From Deltaproteobacteria bacterium (GTDB lineage Bacteria; Desulfobacterota; GWC2-55-46; S146-73): 9,170 nt of DNA. Made by a program: the position numbers and the translations under genes. Shown here one piece after another: positions 1 to 5,334 of the stretch (position 1 is the stretch's first letter; each line of letters begins with the position of its first letter). The stretch lies in the NCBI GenBank assembly GCA_015492355.1, contig WGFF01000205.1, positions 1-9,170 of the forward strand, written 5' to 3'. The notes beneath the pieces were generated by a model. The model was not told where the DNA came from. It saw nothing but the letters and a program-made list of their open reading frames with translations, and did no database searches.

Positions 1-143
1 TCCCCATATATCCTAATATCCTATAGAGGGCTGGACAGCCATGCATCAAAGAGGATGGTGTAAGAGGTTTTGTCATCTTTCTCTTCTATAACACCGTGAT
101 TTTAAAAAGGTTGTTACTTTTCTTCCACATCTGCCATATAATA

Positions 144-160
144 TGTTAACTTTTTTTACA
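144..160. promoter_or_regulatory. Distal palindromic operator (putative activator site 1)
   Basis: The sequence TGTTAA-N5-TTTACA differs from the proximal palindrome at 223-239 by one base in the half-sites and has the same 5-base spacer. It lies about 170 bp upstream of the sigma-54 -24 element and 79 bp from the proximal site. Paired distant palindromes are the usual arrangement of enhancer sites for NtrC-family activators of sigma-54 promoters. The identity of the binding protein is not visible here; an activator of the PrsR type, which controls PEP-CTERM genes in other bacteria, is a candidate by inference. Confidence 0.45.
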
Positions 161-222
161 TCCATGCTTTGGGCTAACATCTTGATTTGTCGGGATATTC
201 CTTTTCGTCCCCCATTTTATGG

Positions 223-239
223 TGTAAAGAAATTTTACA
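223..239. promoter_or_regulatory. Proximal palindromic operator (putative activator site 2)
   Basis: TGTAAA-N5-TTTACA is a perfect 6-bp inverted repeat. It ends 75 bp before the TGG of the -24 element, a normal distance for an enhancer reached by DNA looping. Together with the near-identical site at 144-160 it forms a pair. A direct sigma-70 operator role cannot be excluded, but no good -35/-10 pair lies beside it. Confidence 0.5.
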
Positions 240-314
240 TTTCCATTATCACAAGGACTGTCCACTCATAAGAAAACATTTGAGAATCAACACCTTGTAA
301 GCAGTCCACAAGTA

Positions 315-330
315 TGGCATATTTTTTGCA
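315..330 (+). promoter_or_regulatory. Sigma-54 (RpoN) -24/-12 promoter
   Basis: TGGCATATTTTTTGCA matches the consensus TGGCAC-N5-TTGCW at every position except the last C of the -24 box. The invariant GG (316-317) and GC (328-329) have the required spacing. Transcription would begin near 341, leaving a leader of about 28 bases that contains a tandem 9-base repeat, AAATCTTTT at 334-342 and 343-351. A sigma-54 promoter requires an ATP-dependent enhancer-binding activator, consistent with the two palindromes upstream. Confidence 0.75.
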
Positions 331-368
331 AAAAAATCTTTTAAATCTTTTAAGAAAGGAGGGATTGG

Positions 369-1127
369 ATGTCAGGAAAAAGGGGAGGTAGTTTTATTTT
401 TGTAGCGGTATTATTCTTTCTCGTTGTGGGTATCACCCCTGCTGTATATGCCTACACCATAGACATTGAGAGCCTCAACATCGTAAATGGCACTGTACCA
501 GGCCCCTACACCCTCGGTACCTATATGTATGGTTCAAGTGGGCTATCCGGTACCAGTCCGCCTGATTCTTACTCCTGGAGTGGTGACCCCACTTTTGACC
601 CTGCAGCAGGTAATGATACCGACTGGCGCTGGGTTCAGGCTACAACTAACCTGGTCGTCTGGGACCTCGGCACTTTATCCGATACGGTCTATGTCTTTCC
701 CAGCATAGATCATGGGCCGAGTATCTACGAATCGCTCGAATTCACAGTGTTTGGTGTTCCCTCAGATCCTACTTCACCCCTTTGGATACCAGCCGACCTT
801 CAGACGGTGTATGCAGATGGCTGGATAGATTACGGAACCCCTGTGGAGTCGGATGACTGGGCATCGGAATGGGTCTTCCCTGTGGAAGTACGGTACATAG
901 GCATATACGCGAACTACAGTATGACCATATTCGAAGATGCTGGTCATACGACCTGGAATAGCCTGTACGATAGCGACCCTACAACACCGGGCTGGCAGTC
1001 CTTCGATGCAGAGATAGATGCAGTGGGTGTACCTGTGACTACCACTGTACCAGAACCATCGACAATCCTCCTTGTCGGAGTCGGATCTGCCGGCATTGTA
1101 TGGTTGAGAAGAAAGAGGACCTTCTGA
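369..1127 (+). CDS. PEP-CTERM sorting domain surface protein
   Basis: This is a secreted protein predicted to be processed by exosortase. Residues 1-28 form a signal peptide with a basic start, a hydrophobic core and probable cleavage after VYA. The C-terminus is a standard PEP-CTERM tripartite signal: VPEPS, a hydrophobic segment (TILLVGVGSAGIVWL) and a basic RRKR tail. The mature region is rich in W, Y, D, T and S and has alternating hydrophobic positions that suggest a beta-sandwich; the segment around 'SLEFTVFG' to 'VRYIGIYAN' is reminiscent of galactose-binding-like folds, but only weakly. The start is supported by an excellent Shine-Dalgarno, AAGGAGGG at 356-363, six bases before the ATG. 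No exosortase or exopolysaccharide gene lies in the window, so its sorting enzyme must be elsewhere. Ligand and function are unknown. Confidence 0.9.
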   Translation: MSGKRGGSFIFVAVLFFLVVGITPAVYAYTIDIESLNIVNGTVPGPYTLGTYMYGSSGLSGTSPPDSYSWSGDPTFDPAAGNDTDWRWVQATTNLVVWDLGTLSDTVYVFPSIDHGPSIYESLEFTVFGVPSDPTSPLWIPADLQTVYADGWIDYGTPVESDDWASEWVFPVEVRYIGIYANYSMTIFEDAGHTTWNSLYDSDPTTPGWQSFDAEIDAVGVPVTTTVPEPSTILLVGVGSAGIVWLRRKRTF

Positions 1128-1192
1128 GAAGCGAATCAGTGGTTGGGTTGAGAAGCGGGAAAGTCAGGGGGATTGAATCTCTCCCTTTAAGA

Positions 1193-1232
1193 GAGGCGGG
1201 GCCTTTTGTGTAAAGTAAAAGGGTCTCGCCTC
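1193..1232 (+). terminator. 15-bp stem-loop downstream of PEP-CTERM gene
   Basis: Bases 1193-1207 can pair continuously with 1218-1232 as RNA from the plus strand, with three G-U wobbles (1199/1226, 1201/1224, 1204/1221) and a 10-base loop. On the minus strand those wobbles become A-C mismatches, so the fold favours plus-strand RNA. It lies 65 bases after the PEP-CTERM stop. No U-run follows, so it may be a 3'-end stabiliser or a Rho-dependent end rather than a classical terminator. Confidence 0.45.
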
Positions 1233-1239
1233 GACATGC

Positions 1240-1316
1240 AAAAAGCCTTATGCCACAGGAGAGGACTGGTGTGGTAAGGAGCATTTTTTTTTGTTCCTCC
1301 TGTGGCATGCCCTTTT
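1240..1316. terminator. Long hairpin, probable terminator of the minus operon (possibly bidirectional)
   Basis: ATGCCACAGGAG (1250-1261) pairs perfectly with CTCCTGTGGCAT (1297-1308); the stem extends inward with one bulge (1263-1266 with 1293-1296) and outward through AAAAG/CTTTT. Read on the minus strand, the stem is followed by AAGGCTTTTTG, giving a five-U run after the DUF1501 gene; read on plus it is followed by CCCTTTTG. A nine-T run (1284-1292) sits inside the loop. The size of the loop and the distance from both stop codons keep confidence moderate. Confidence 0.45.
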
Positions 1317-1394
1317 GCCGGTTCACTGAAGACTTGGAAGGCATAGAAAACCATCCCCCAACCACACCTCCACAGACAAAAGGGACCCCGCAGG

Positions 1395-1492
1395 AATGAA
1401 CTATCCCACCGTAAGAAGCAGGGCATCGAAACCTCTACCAGGGATGGTGGCACCGCGGGTGGCGGGAGGTTCAACCCTAAGAGATCAAAGGT
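1395..1492 (-). repeat. Structured repeat element, copy A
   Basis: Read on the minus strand, this segment shares ordered conserved blocks with 4570-4660 read on the plus strand: ATCTCTTAGGGTTGA (14 of 15 identical), then GGTGC and ATCCCTGGTAGA (12 of 12 identical), then CTTACGG (7 of 7) and TTCATT (6 of 6), separated by divergent spacers. It can fold into a three-way junction: AACCTC/GAGGTT (1430-1435 with 1466-1471) enclosing ACCA/TGGT (1437-1440 with 1445-1448) and CACC/GGTG (1451-1454 with 1458-1461). It begins just beyond the stop of the DUF1501 gene. Which strand is transcribed is unresolved. I do not recognise a known RNA family. Confidence 0.6.
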
Positions 1493-1501
1493 GATTCTTC
1501 C

Positions 1502-2971
1502 TTAAACCTTCCTTTCATTCGGTGGAGTGGTCTCATCTACAGGGGGCTCGCCCGTGAGTACCTCTGGATTCCTTATGCCGAAATAACTGTAAATAGTCGA
1601 TACTATGGCAAAGGGCTCGCACTGGTAACTGTCATCCGCAGGGATGGTAAACTGCCTGTTGACCTTTGGGTCCCCTGTACGTACGGTTCTTCCAGCTATC
1701 TTGCCCAGTACCCTTCCAGGGATATCCCATCCACCGATGGTGTAGAGGTTCTGGTTGTTGCCGTGGTCCCAGCCGAGGGCGTTGTTGAGGTTTACGTTCC
1801 TGCCGAAATCACCAAAGACGTTTATGACGATGTTTCTTCTGGGAGGATTCACCCATTTCATGTGTTTCACAGCCGCACGCAGTGCCTGCATGAGTTCTCT
1901 CATCCTTGTGGTGTATCTGTCGATGGCTTCTGAGTGGTCGTCCCAGCCACCGAGTCCACCACTGCCAAGGCTGATGAATATGGTATCTGGATTGGATATG
2001 GCAAGGCTCATTGCTGCCTTAAGACGCCTGCCAAAGTTCGTGTCAGGATAGACCAGCCTTCCTGTATCATCTGTGTCAGGGTCTGTTGTGTCTCCTCCAG
2101 GGTGATACGGCAGGTTCTCGTCCACACTGGTCCTGTTAAAACTCCTCTCTATGAATCCTGCCAGCTCCCCTCTTTTAAGGAATGCATCGTTTATCTTCTG
2201 ATACCCCTTGTCCAGGGCTCCTGAGACCTCACGGGCAAGGCTGTCGAGTATTGCATCGGTTGTATCGTCCAGATAGGGATTCTTCTTCCTGCTGTAAGGG
2301 TTATCGAAGTTCGTATCGAGGGCTACAGGTCTCAGTGTGAGGGGTATTTCAAGTTCACCGAGGTTGAAGACCCTGGAATCGCCTTCAAAGGAGACAAAGG
2401 GCAGTACGAGTTCATCTATATCCTTGCCAAAGGGATTGTTTGCAGAGAGTACACCTGCCAGTGTGGTTGCAAACCCTGGACTGTAGACATCCAGATTGCC
2501 CACAAGGTTCTGCGTTACACTCCTGCCGTGGGCTTTGTTGTCGTCCTTGAGACGGTTGATGGTACGGTATATGGACATATCACCGGATGCGATGAGTTCC
2601 TCCATCACATCTCCACCCGCTGAGTTTGAGCCATTACTGTCAGGTCCCCAGAAGTGATTCTCTGTAATGACGTTGTTGGAACTTCCGGGATCGAGATAGG
2701 AAGGGTAACTGTTCTGGGAGTTGAGGTTGATCTCCTCGATGTTGGTGAGATTGCCAGCCAGCTCGGATGGTCCCCCATAGAGGAATATATTGATCACCTG
2801 TGGCATAACAGACGGTGGCGCATAGTCCACCTCCTCTGTGATAACAGACCTCAGGTTCCTCAACTGTCTGGGGGATGGTCTGGCTCTGGAGACCCCCATC
2901 CACAGTATCTGTGGTGTCATCATAGATGTACAGAGTACGGTTATTGCCTTGATAAACTCCCTTCTCTTCAT
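1502..2971 (-). CDS. DUF1501 family exported protein, Tat signal
   Basis: The 489-residue product resembles DUF1501 proteins, a family with an alkaline-phosphatase/sulfatase-like fold whose substrates are mostly undefined. It starts with MKRREFIK, a good twin-arginine (Tat) motif, followed by a hydrophobic segment to about residue 30, so it is probably exported folded. Family-like landmarks are INIFLYGGP (about 60-68), GGWDDHS (341-347), VFGDFGRN (about 385-392) and GWDHGNN (about 400-406), the last two corresponding to the usual 'SEFGR...DHG' block. Usual DUF1501 lengths are about 400-500 residues, so it appears complete. Its ribosome site AAGGAGGGA (2978-2986) overlaps the stop codon of the upstream DUF1800-like gene, giving a 13-base gap and likely translational coupling. 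The two products probably act together in the periplasm or at the cell surface; the biochemical role is unknown. Confidence 0.85.
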   Translation of the reverse strand: MKRREFIKAITVLCTSMMTPQILWMGVSRARPSPRQLRNLRSVITEEVDYAPPSVMPQVINIFLYGGPSELAGNLTNIEEINLNSQNSYPSYLDPGSSNNVITENHFWGPDSNGSNSAGGDVMEELIASGDMSIYRTINRLKDDNKAHGRSVTQNLVGNLDVYSPGFATTLAGVLSANNPFGKDIDELVLPFVSFEGDSRVFNLGELEIPLTLRPVALDTNFDNPYSRKKNPYLDDTTDAILDSLAREVSGALDKGYQKINDAFLKRGELAGFIERSFNRTSVDENLPYHPGGDTTDPDTDDTGRLVYPDTNFGRRLKAAMSLAISNPDTIFISLGSGGLGGWDDHSEAIDRYTTRMRELMQALRAAVKHMKWVNPPRRNIVINVFGDFGRNVNLNNALGWDHGNNQNLYTIGGWDIPGRVLGKIAGRTVRTGDPKVNRQFTIPADDSYQCEPFAIVSTIYSYFGIRNPEVLTGEPPVDETTPPNERKV

Positions 2972-2984
2972 CGGTCATCCCTCC

Positions 2985-4499
2985 TTAATTAACTGCCCTG
3001 AAGGTATACAGTTCGGAGAGCCTGCTGAGATAATCGAGCACTATCATTGCCCGCTCAAATTCCTTGCCCTCCTTATCATACCCCCTCGAACTGAAGACCT
3101 GATCGAGTACCTCCAGTTCCCTCTGGGTTGCCTTTCTTGAAAGCACGGAAAGGAAAAGGTAGTGTATGAAATCCTCTTCCTCCAGATGCCCGGCATCCTC
3201 TATGAATCCCACCTGCCAGCCTCCATCACCCCTGTTGAAGGAGTTGAGTTTACTGTCTGTGAGGAGTCTCTCCCTTACTGATTTGTGATAGTAGGAGAAA
3301 CTGAGCGAATCCAGGGGTACCTCGGCGGGTCTGCCGAGCTTGTAGGCAAGGGAAGCCTGCTTCATCTCGTACAGTGTCTCTATGGACGACCATGTCCCAG
3401 GAGGTCTGTTCAGGTATCTGAAAAAGTTGTTGAAGGCATACCATTCGATGCGGTCGGCAAGGTTAAAAAAGGTCTCTTCAAAGCCCCTGGGCCTTTGTGT
3501 ATGGAGTAGATATTCCTTGGAGAAGAGGATGGTTGTGAATAGATCCCTGAATGTTACTGGTCCTGTAGAGACGATGGTCTCAACGAGCCTTTTCCTTTCC
3601 TCGTCAGAATGGGTGGAGAAGAAAAGGTCCACGAGTACGGATGTTATCGTCGGTATCAGTGATGGATGGTCTGCGACAGCCCTGTAGAAATCGTAACAGT
3701 TCACCACCCAGGTATCGAGTATGTACTGTGGCTCTGTATTCTCGTTGAAGTCCACCACCAGTTCATATCCCTGTGAATCATCGGTCAGGTACCAGTTCTT
3801 GCAGGCAGTGGCTGCCCTTGGTACCTCTTCGTCTATAAATCTCGCAAGGTATATCTCCATCATCTCCCTTGTGTTGTCCTCTGGTGAGCGGAACCTGCGC
3901 CAGTTCTCCTGCGAGGTCATGTGTTCGTACACTATATCCCTTATGGATCTATCCTGTCCGATCATGTCGAATAGCCTGTAGAACACACGGTGCACATCTA
4001 TGTAGTCCACAGAGTCGAGCTCAAGTGCAGGAGAGAAGAGAATGGTGTTGGCAAGCCTGTAAGCCATCCATGCATCGAAATAGTCCTTGCTCAGGGGAAG
4101 CTCGAATAGCATGGCAAGGGGATACTGCTGTGGTCTCCTTGTGGAATCGAAGTCATGGTTCTGTTCCACCTTAGAGAGGTAATACTCAAGATTATCGAGT
4201 GGTGTAGATAGGGTGGTCTTTAGCTTTGATATAAAATCCCTGCCATCGTCCAGCGTAAGGGCGCGTATCCCGTCCCTGATATCGAAAAATTCCTTTACAG
4301 AGACACCCTTGTAGAGTGTGGACAGGAGTTTGTTTGCCACAGAGTACTTCTCCTCGTCTGATAGTGCGGTGTATTCCTCGTTGGTGAGGCTTGCGATGGT
4401 GTGGTTGGGTGCTGTATGGCTCGTATCGTCCCCATCGGTCCCGCAGGCAACGAGGATAGAGACCATAAAGATGGATAGTAATGCCTTCGCACATCTCAT
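2985..4499 (-). CDS. DUF1800-like exported lipoprotein
   Basis: The 504-residue product has a lipoprotein signal: a short basic start, a hydrophobic core and the lipobox LVAC with Cys19, followed by an acidic TDGDD stretch. The segment SPEDNTREMMEIYLARF (205-221) resembles the DUF1800 signature 'N-ENYARELMELFTLG', and the later 'FYRAVADHPSLIPT' and 'LFTTILFSKEYL' regions fit the C-terminal order of DUF1800 proteins. The glycine of the usual TLG is absent and the N-terminal third is divergent, so the match is to a remote or degenerate member; a DUF1549/DUF1553-type relative is an alternative because the C-terminal 'LFLSVLSRKATQRELEVL' also resembles those families. It is first in the operon with DUF1501, a frequent pairing. 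The ATG is preceded by a good purine-rich ribosome site (AGGGGGAGGGAT). Function is unknown. Confidence 0.7.
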   Translation of the reverse strand: MRCAKALLSIFMVSILVACGTDGDDTSHTAPNHTIASLTNEEYTALSDEEKYSVANKLLSTLYKGVSVKEFFDIRDGIRALTLDDGRDFISKLKTTLSTPLDNLEYYLSKVEQNHDFDSTRRPQQYPLAMLFELPLSKDYFDAWMAYRLANTILFSPALELDSVDYIDVHRVFYRLFDMIGQDRSIRDIVYEHMTSQENWRRFRSPEDNTREMMEIYLARFIDEEVPRAATACKNWYLTDDSQGYELVVDFNENTEPQYILDTWVVNCYDFYRAVADHPSLIPTITSVLVDLFFSTHSDEERKRLVETIVSTGPVTFRDLFTTILFSKEYLLHTQRPRGFEETFFNLADRIEWYAFNNFFRYLNRPPGTWSSIETLYEMKQASLAYKLGRPAEVPLDSLSFSYYHKSVRERLLTDSKLNSFNRGDGGWQVGFIEDAGHLEEEDFIHYLFLSVLSRKATQRELEVLDQVFSSRGYDKEGKEFERAMIVLDYLSRLSELYTFRAVN

Positions 4500-4569
4500 A
4501 TCCCTCCCCCTTTGTTTTGCAGGTTATTCTTTACGCCCTGATTCCCTGTACCCGGATGTAGAAAGGAAA
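4500..4569. other. 5' leader of the minus operon
   Basis: Non-coding DNA immediately upstream of the DUF1800-like gene. It contains that gene's ribosome site (4502-4513 region) but no -24/-12 or convincing -35/-10 element on the minus strand that I could find. The operon promoter may therefore lie farther upstream, beyond the structured repeat copy B. Confidence 0.4.
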
Positions 4570-4660
4570 ACCCCTTAATCTCTCAGGGTTGAGTTCCACA
4601 CCGCTTGGGGTGCGACTATCCCTGGTAGAATACCCCGTTACTTACGGCAGGCACTTCATT
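4570..4660 (+). repeat. Structured repeat element, copy B (inverted relative to copy A)
   Basis: Conserved blocks in the same order as copy A: ATCTCTCAGGGTTGA (4578-4592), GGTG (4609-4612), ATCCCTGGTAGA (4618-4629), CTTACGG (4641-4647) and TTCATT (4655-4660). The three-helix fold is retained: GTTC/GAAT (4593-4596 with 4628-4631) in place of CCTC/GAGG in copy A, ACTA/TGGT flanking the TCCC loop, and CACC/GGTG (4599-4602 with 4609-4612) with a different loop. The outer helix shows one two-sided compensatory change, and other changes keep G-U pairs when read on the plus strand. The element could be a 5' leader of the minus operon, an independent RNA, or a dispersed DNA repeat. Confidence 0.6.
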
Positions 4661-4716
4661 ATGCCCTACCCCTGCACCGGATAGGGTCTCCATACCAAAC
4701 CAGCCCGACCTTTCTC

Positions 4717-4732
4717 TGTGACAAAAGTCACA
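4717..4732. promoter_or_regulatory. CRP/FNR-family operator palindrome
   Basis: TGTGACAAAAGTCACA contains TGTGA-N6-TCACA, the exact half-sites of the CRP-type consensus. It sits in the divergent gap between the DUF1800-like gene and the small gene at 4844. Its centre (4724.5) is about 44 bases before the transcription start expected from the -10 at 4757-4762, close to the class II activator position of -41.5. The binding protein could be any CRP/FNR-family regulator, including redox or nitrosative-stress sensors; the sequence does not decide which. Confidence 0.6.
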
Positions 4733-4733
4733 A

Positions 4734-4762
4734 CCGACACAGGATGACCTCACCCCTATCAT
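4734..4762 (+). promoter_or_regulatory. Putative sigma-70 promoter for the small gene
   Basis: A weak -35 (CCGACA, 4734-4739) and a good -10 (TATCAT, 4757-4762) are separated by exactly 17 bases. A weak -35 abutting a CRP-type site is what an activator-dependent promoter would show. Transcription would begin near 4769, giving a leader of about 75 bases that carries two hairpins before the ATG at 4844. Confidence 0.45.
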
Positions 4763-4791
4763 GTCCTCCTGAACGTACAAAAACAGAAAGG

Positions 4792-4820
4792 TGTTACCAA
4801 ACCTGTTACCTTTTTGTAAC
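4792..4820 (+). repeat. TGTTACC direct repeat and GTTAC/GTAAC stem-loop
   Basis: TGTTACC occurs at 4792-4798 and 4804-4810, twelve bases apart. The second copy is also the left arm of GTTAC-N6-GTAAC (4805-4809 with 4816-4820). Either a DNA-binding site in the leader or a small hairpin in the RNA is possible. Confidence 0.35.
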
Positions 4821-4852
4821 CTTCTCCATGGTATAGGAAATCCATGGAGAAG
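4821..4852 (+). promoter_or_regulatory. Start-codon-sequestering hairpin
   Basis: CTTCTCCATGG (4821-4831) and CCATGGAGAAG (4842-4852) form a perfect 11-bp stem with the 10-base loop TATAGGAAAT. The ATG of the 60-residue gene (4844-4846) lies in the right arm, and its only ribosome-site candidate (TAGGA) lies in the loop. In RNA this would hinder initiation until the stem is opened, suggesting translational control. Confidence 0.5.
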
Positions 4853-5026
4853 AACGATAGCAGAAGCAGACACGAGAGGGATGTGTATATTGTGAGGATC
4901 TATCGCAGAGAGGGTGACGATCCTCATATCCTTGTGGGCGTGATAGAAAAGGTAGGGGTAGAGGGCTGGCGTGTATTCCACAGCAGTGACGAACTGATAT
5001 CTATTCTCAAGGACCCTGGTTTCTGA
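4844..5026 (+). CDS. Small conserved hypothetical protein (60 aa)
   Basis: The product has a charged N-terminus (residues 1-12), then a compact core: 'DVYIVRIYRREGDDPHILVGVIEKVGVEGWRVF' followed by 'SSDELISIL'. The pattern resembles, from memory, a small cytosolic protein family of Nitrospirota and deltaproteobacteria in which a 'Y-V-RIYRRE-D-P--LVG-VE-VG-EG--AF' core ends with 'DELW-IL'. No signal peptide or membrane segment is present, and no function is known to me. It is monocistronic by position, 345 bases from its divergent neighbour and 308 from the next gene. Its start lies inside a strong hairpin and its promoter is flanked by a CRP-type site. The stop codon is within another stem (5024-5032). 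Confidence 0.75.
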   Translation: MEKNDSRSRHERDVYIVRIYRREGDDPHILVGVIEKVGVEGWRVFHSSDELISILKDPGF

Positions 5027-5117
5027 GGGGAGCCTCCTGGGGTTCCCCTCTGCCTCCCCTCAACAAGCGTAAGTCCTGATTCCTCCAGAAGGAATCGGGG
5101 AGGGGAAGTCAATTTTT
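5024..5117 (+). terminator. Competing hairpins after the small gene
   Basis: TGAGGGGAG (5024-5032, including the stop codon) pairs with CTCCCCTCA (5054-5062). A second hairpin, GATTCCT/AGGAATC (5078-5084 with 5090-5096), extends outward to about 11 bp and is followed 12 bases later by TTTTT (5113-5117). The run GGGGAGGGG (5097-5105) can alternatively pair with CTCCCC at 5054-5059, so the first and the enlarged second structures exclude each other. It probably ends the small transcript, but the geometry also suits an attenuator. Confidence 0.4.
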
Positions 5118-5334
5118 ACGAAGGTAACGGATATACTGCCTCTGAGGTCCTGCCATCTATCCCTCTTACCTGTGTAAAAAGGCTTACTATGGGTAAGCGC
5201 CTTTTGGAGACAGCGAGGTTACTCCATGGAAGACTCTAAGCCCGGGTCTCTGGGGAGGGGTTTTTCCATGAGTCCGATCTGTAACCATTAGTTTTTACGA
5301 AAAAAAATCTTCTCCTGTATCCTGTCGGTTCACC
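5118..5334. other. Non-coding region before the barrel operon
   Basis: No gene is supported. It contains a 10-base direct repeat, TTTTTACGAA, at 5113-5122 and 5292-5301, and inverted GGTTAC/GTAACC segments near 5216 and 5280. I found no sigma-54 element and no convincing -35/-10 pair before the ATG at 5335. The sequence just before that ATG is pyrimidine-rich and has no clear Shine-Dalgarno. Confidence 0.4.
5177..5205. terminator. Stem-loop ending in CCTTTT
   Basis: AAAAGG (5177-5182) pairs with CCTTTT (5200-5205) and CTTAC (5183-5187) pairs with GTAAG (5193-5197), leaving a two-base bulge and a five-base loop. Flanking A- and T-runs on either side would suit a short bidirectional terminator separating the small gene from the barrel operon. 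Confidence 0.4.

Larger units (their letters stand above)
1..300. other. AT-rich non-coding upstream region
   Basis: No convincing reading frame is present on either strand; the plus-strand frame entering from the left edge closes at a TAA at 61-63 and its 20 residues are not recognisable. The stretch is clearly richer in A and T than the genes around it. It carries two matching palindromes (144-160 and 223-239), listed separately, and a weak pair of inverted segments, ACAAGG at 251-256 with CCTTGT at 293-298 and GGACTG at 255-260 with CAGTCC at 302-307. The most likely role is an upstream control region for the PEP-CTERM gene. Confidence 0.6.
1128..1394. other. Convergent intergenic region with strong hairpins
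   Basis: No supported gene lies here. Open frames on the minus strand in this interval overlap hairpins, lack ribosome sites and have no recognisable product. The heptamer TGAGAAG occurs three times around the end of the PEP-CTERM gene (1105-1111, 1125-1131, 1149-1155). Two stem-loops, at 1193-1232 and 1240-1316, are annotated separately. Confidence 0.6.

Noticed and set aside
1444..1457. ATGGTGGCACCGCG matches the 14-base T-box riboswitch consensus (AGGGTGGNACCGCG) at 13 of 14 positions on the plus strand.
   Set aside because: No downstream gene lies on that strand, the expected antiterminator partner (CGC/CCCT-type complement) and terminator are missing, and the equivalent bases in the related element at 4570-4660 do not keep the motif. 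Probably a coincidence inside the structured repeat.
1039..1474. Two minus-strand open frames (108 and 95 codons) in the convergent gap.
   Set aside because: They overlap the PEP-CTERM gene end, the hairpins or the repeat, have low-complexity unlikely compositions (Cys/Trp/Arg rich), and no ribosome site or recognisable motif.
4575..4586. CTGAGAGA-like bases on the minus strand upstream of the DUF1800-like gene, suggestive of a TPP riboswitch Thi-box.
   Set aside because: The remaining TPP-aptamer conserved segments are absent, and the same bases are explained by the repeat block shared with 1471-1485.
1395..4660. Composite transposon bounded by inverted repeats.
   Set aside because: No transposase, no target-site duplication visible and the repeats are blockwise diverged; kept only as an alternative reading of the inverted pair.
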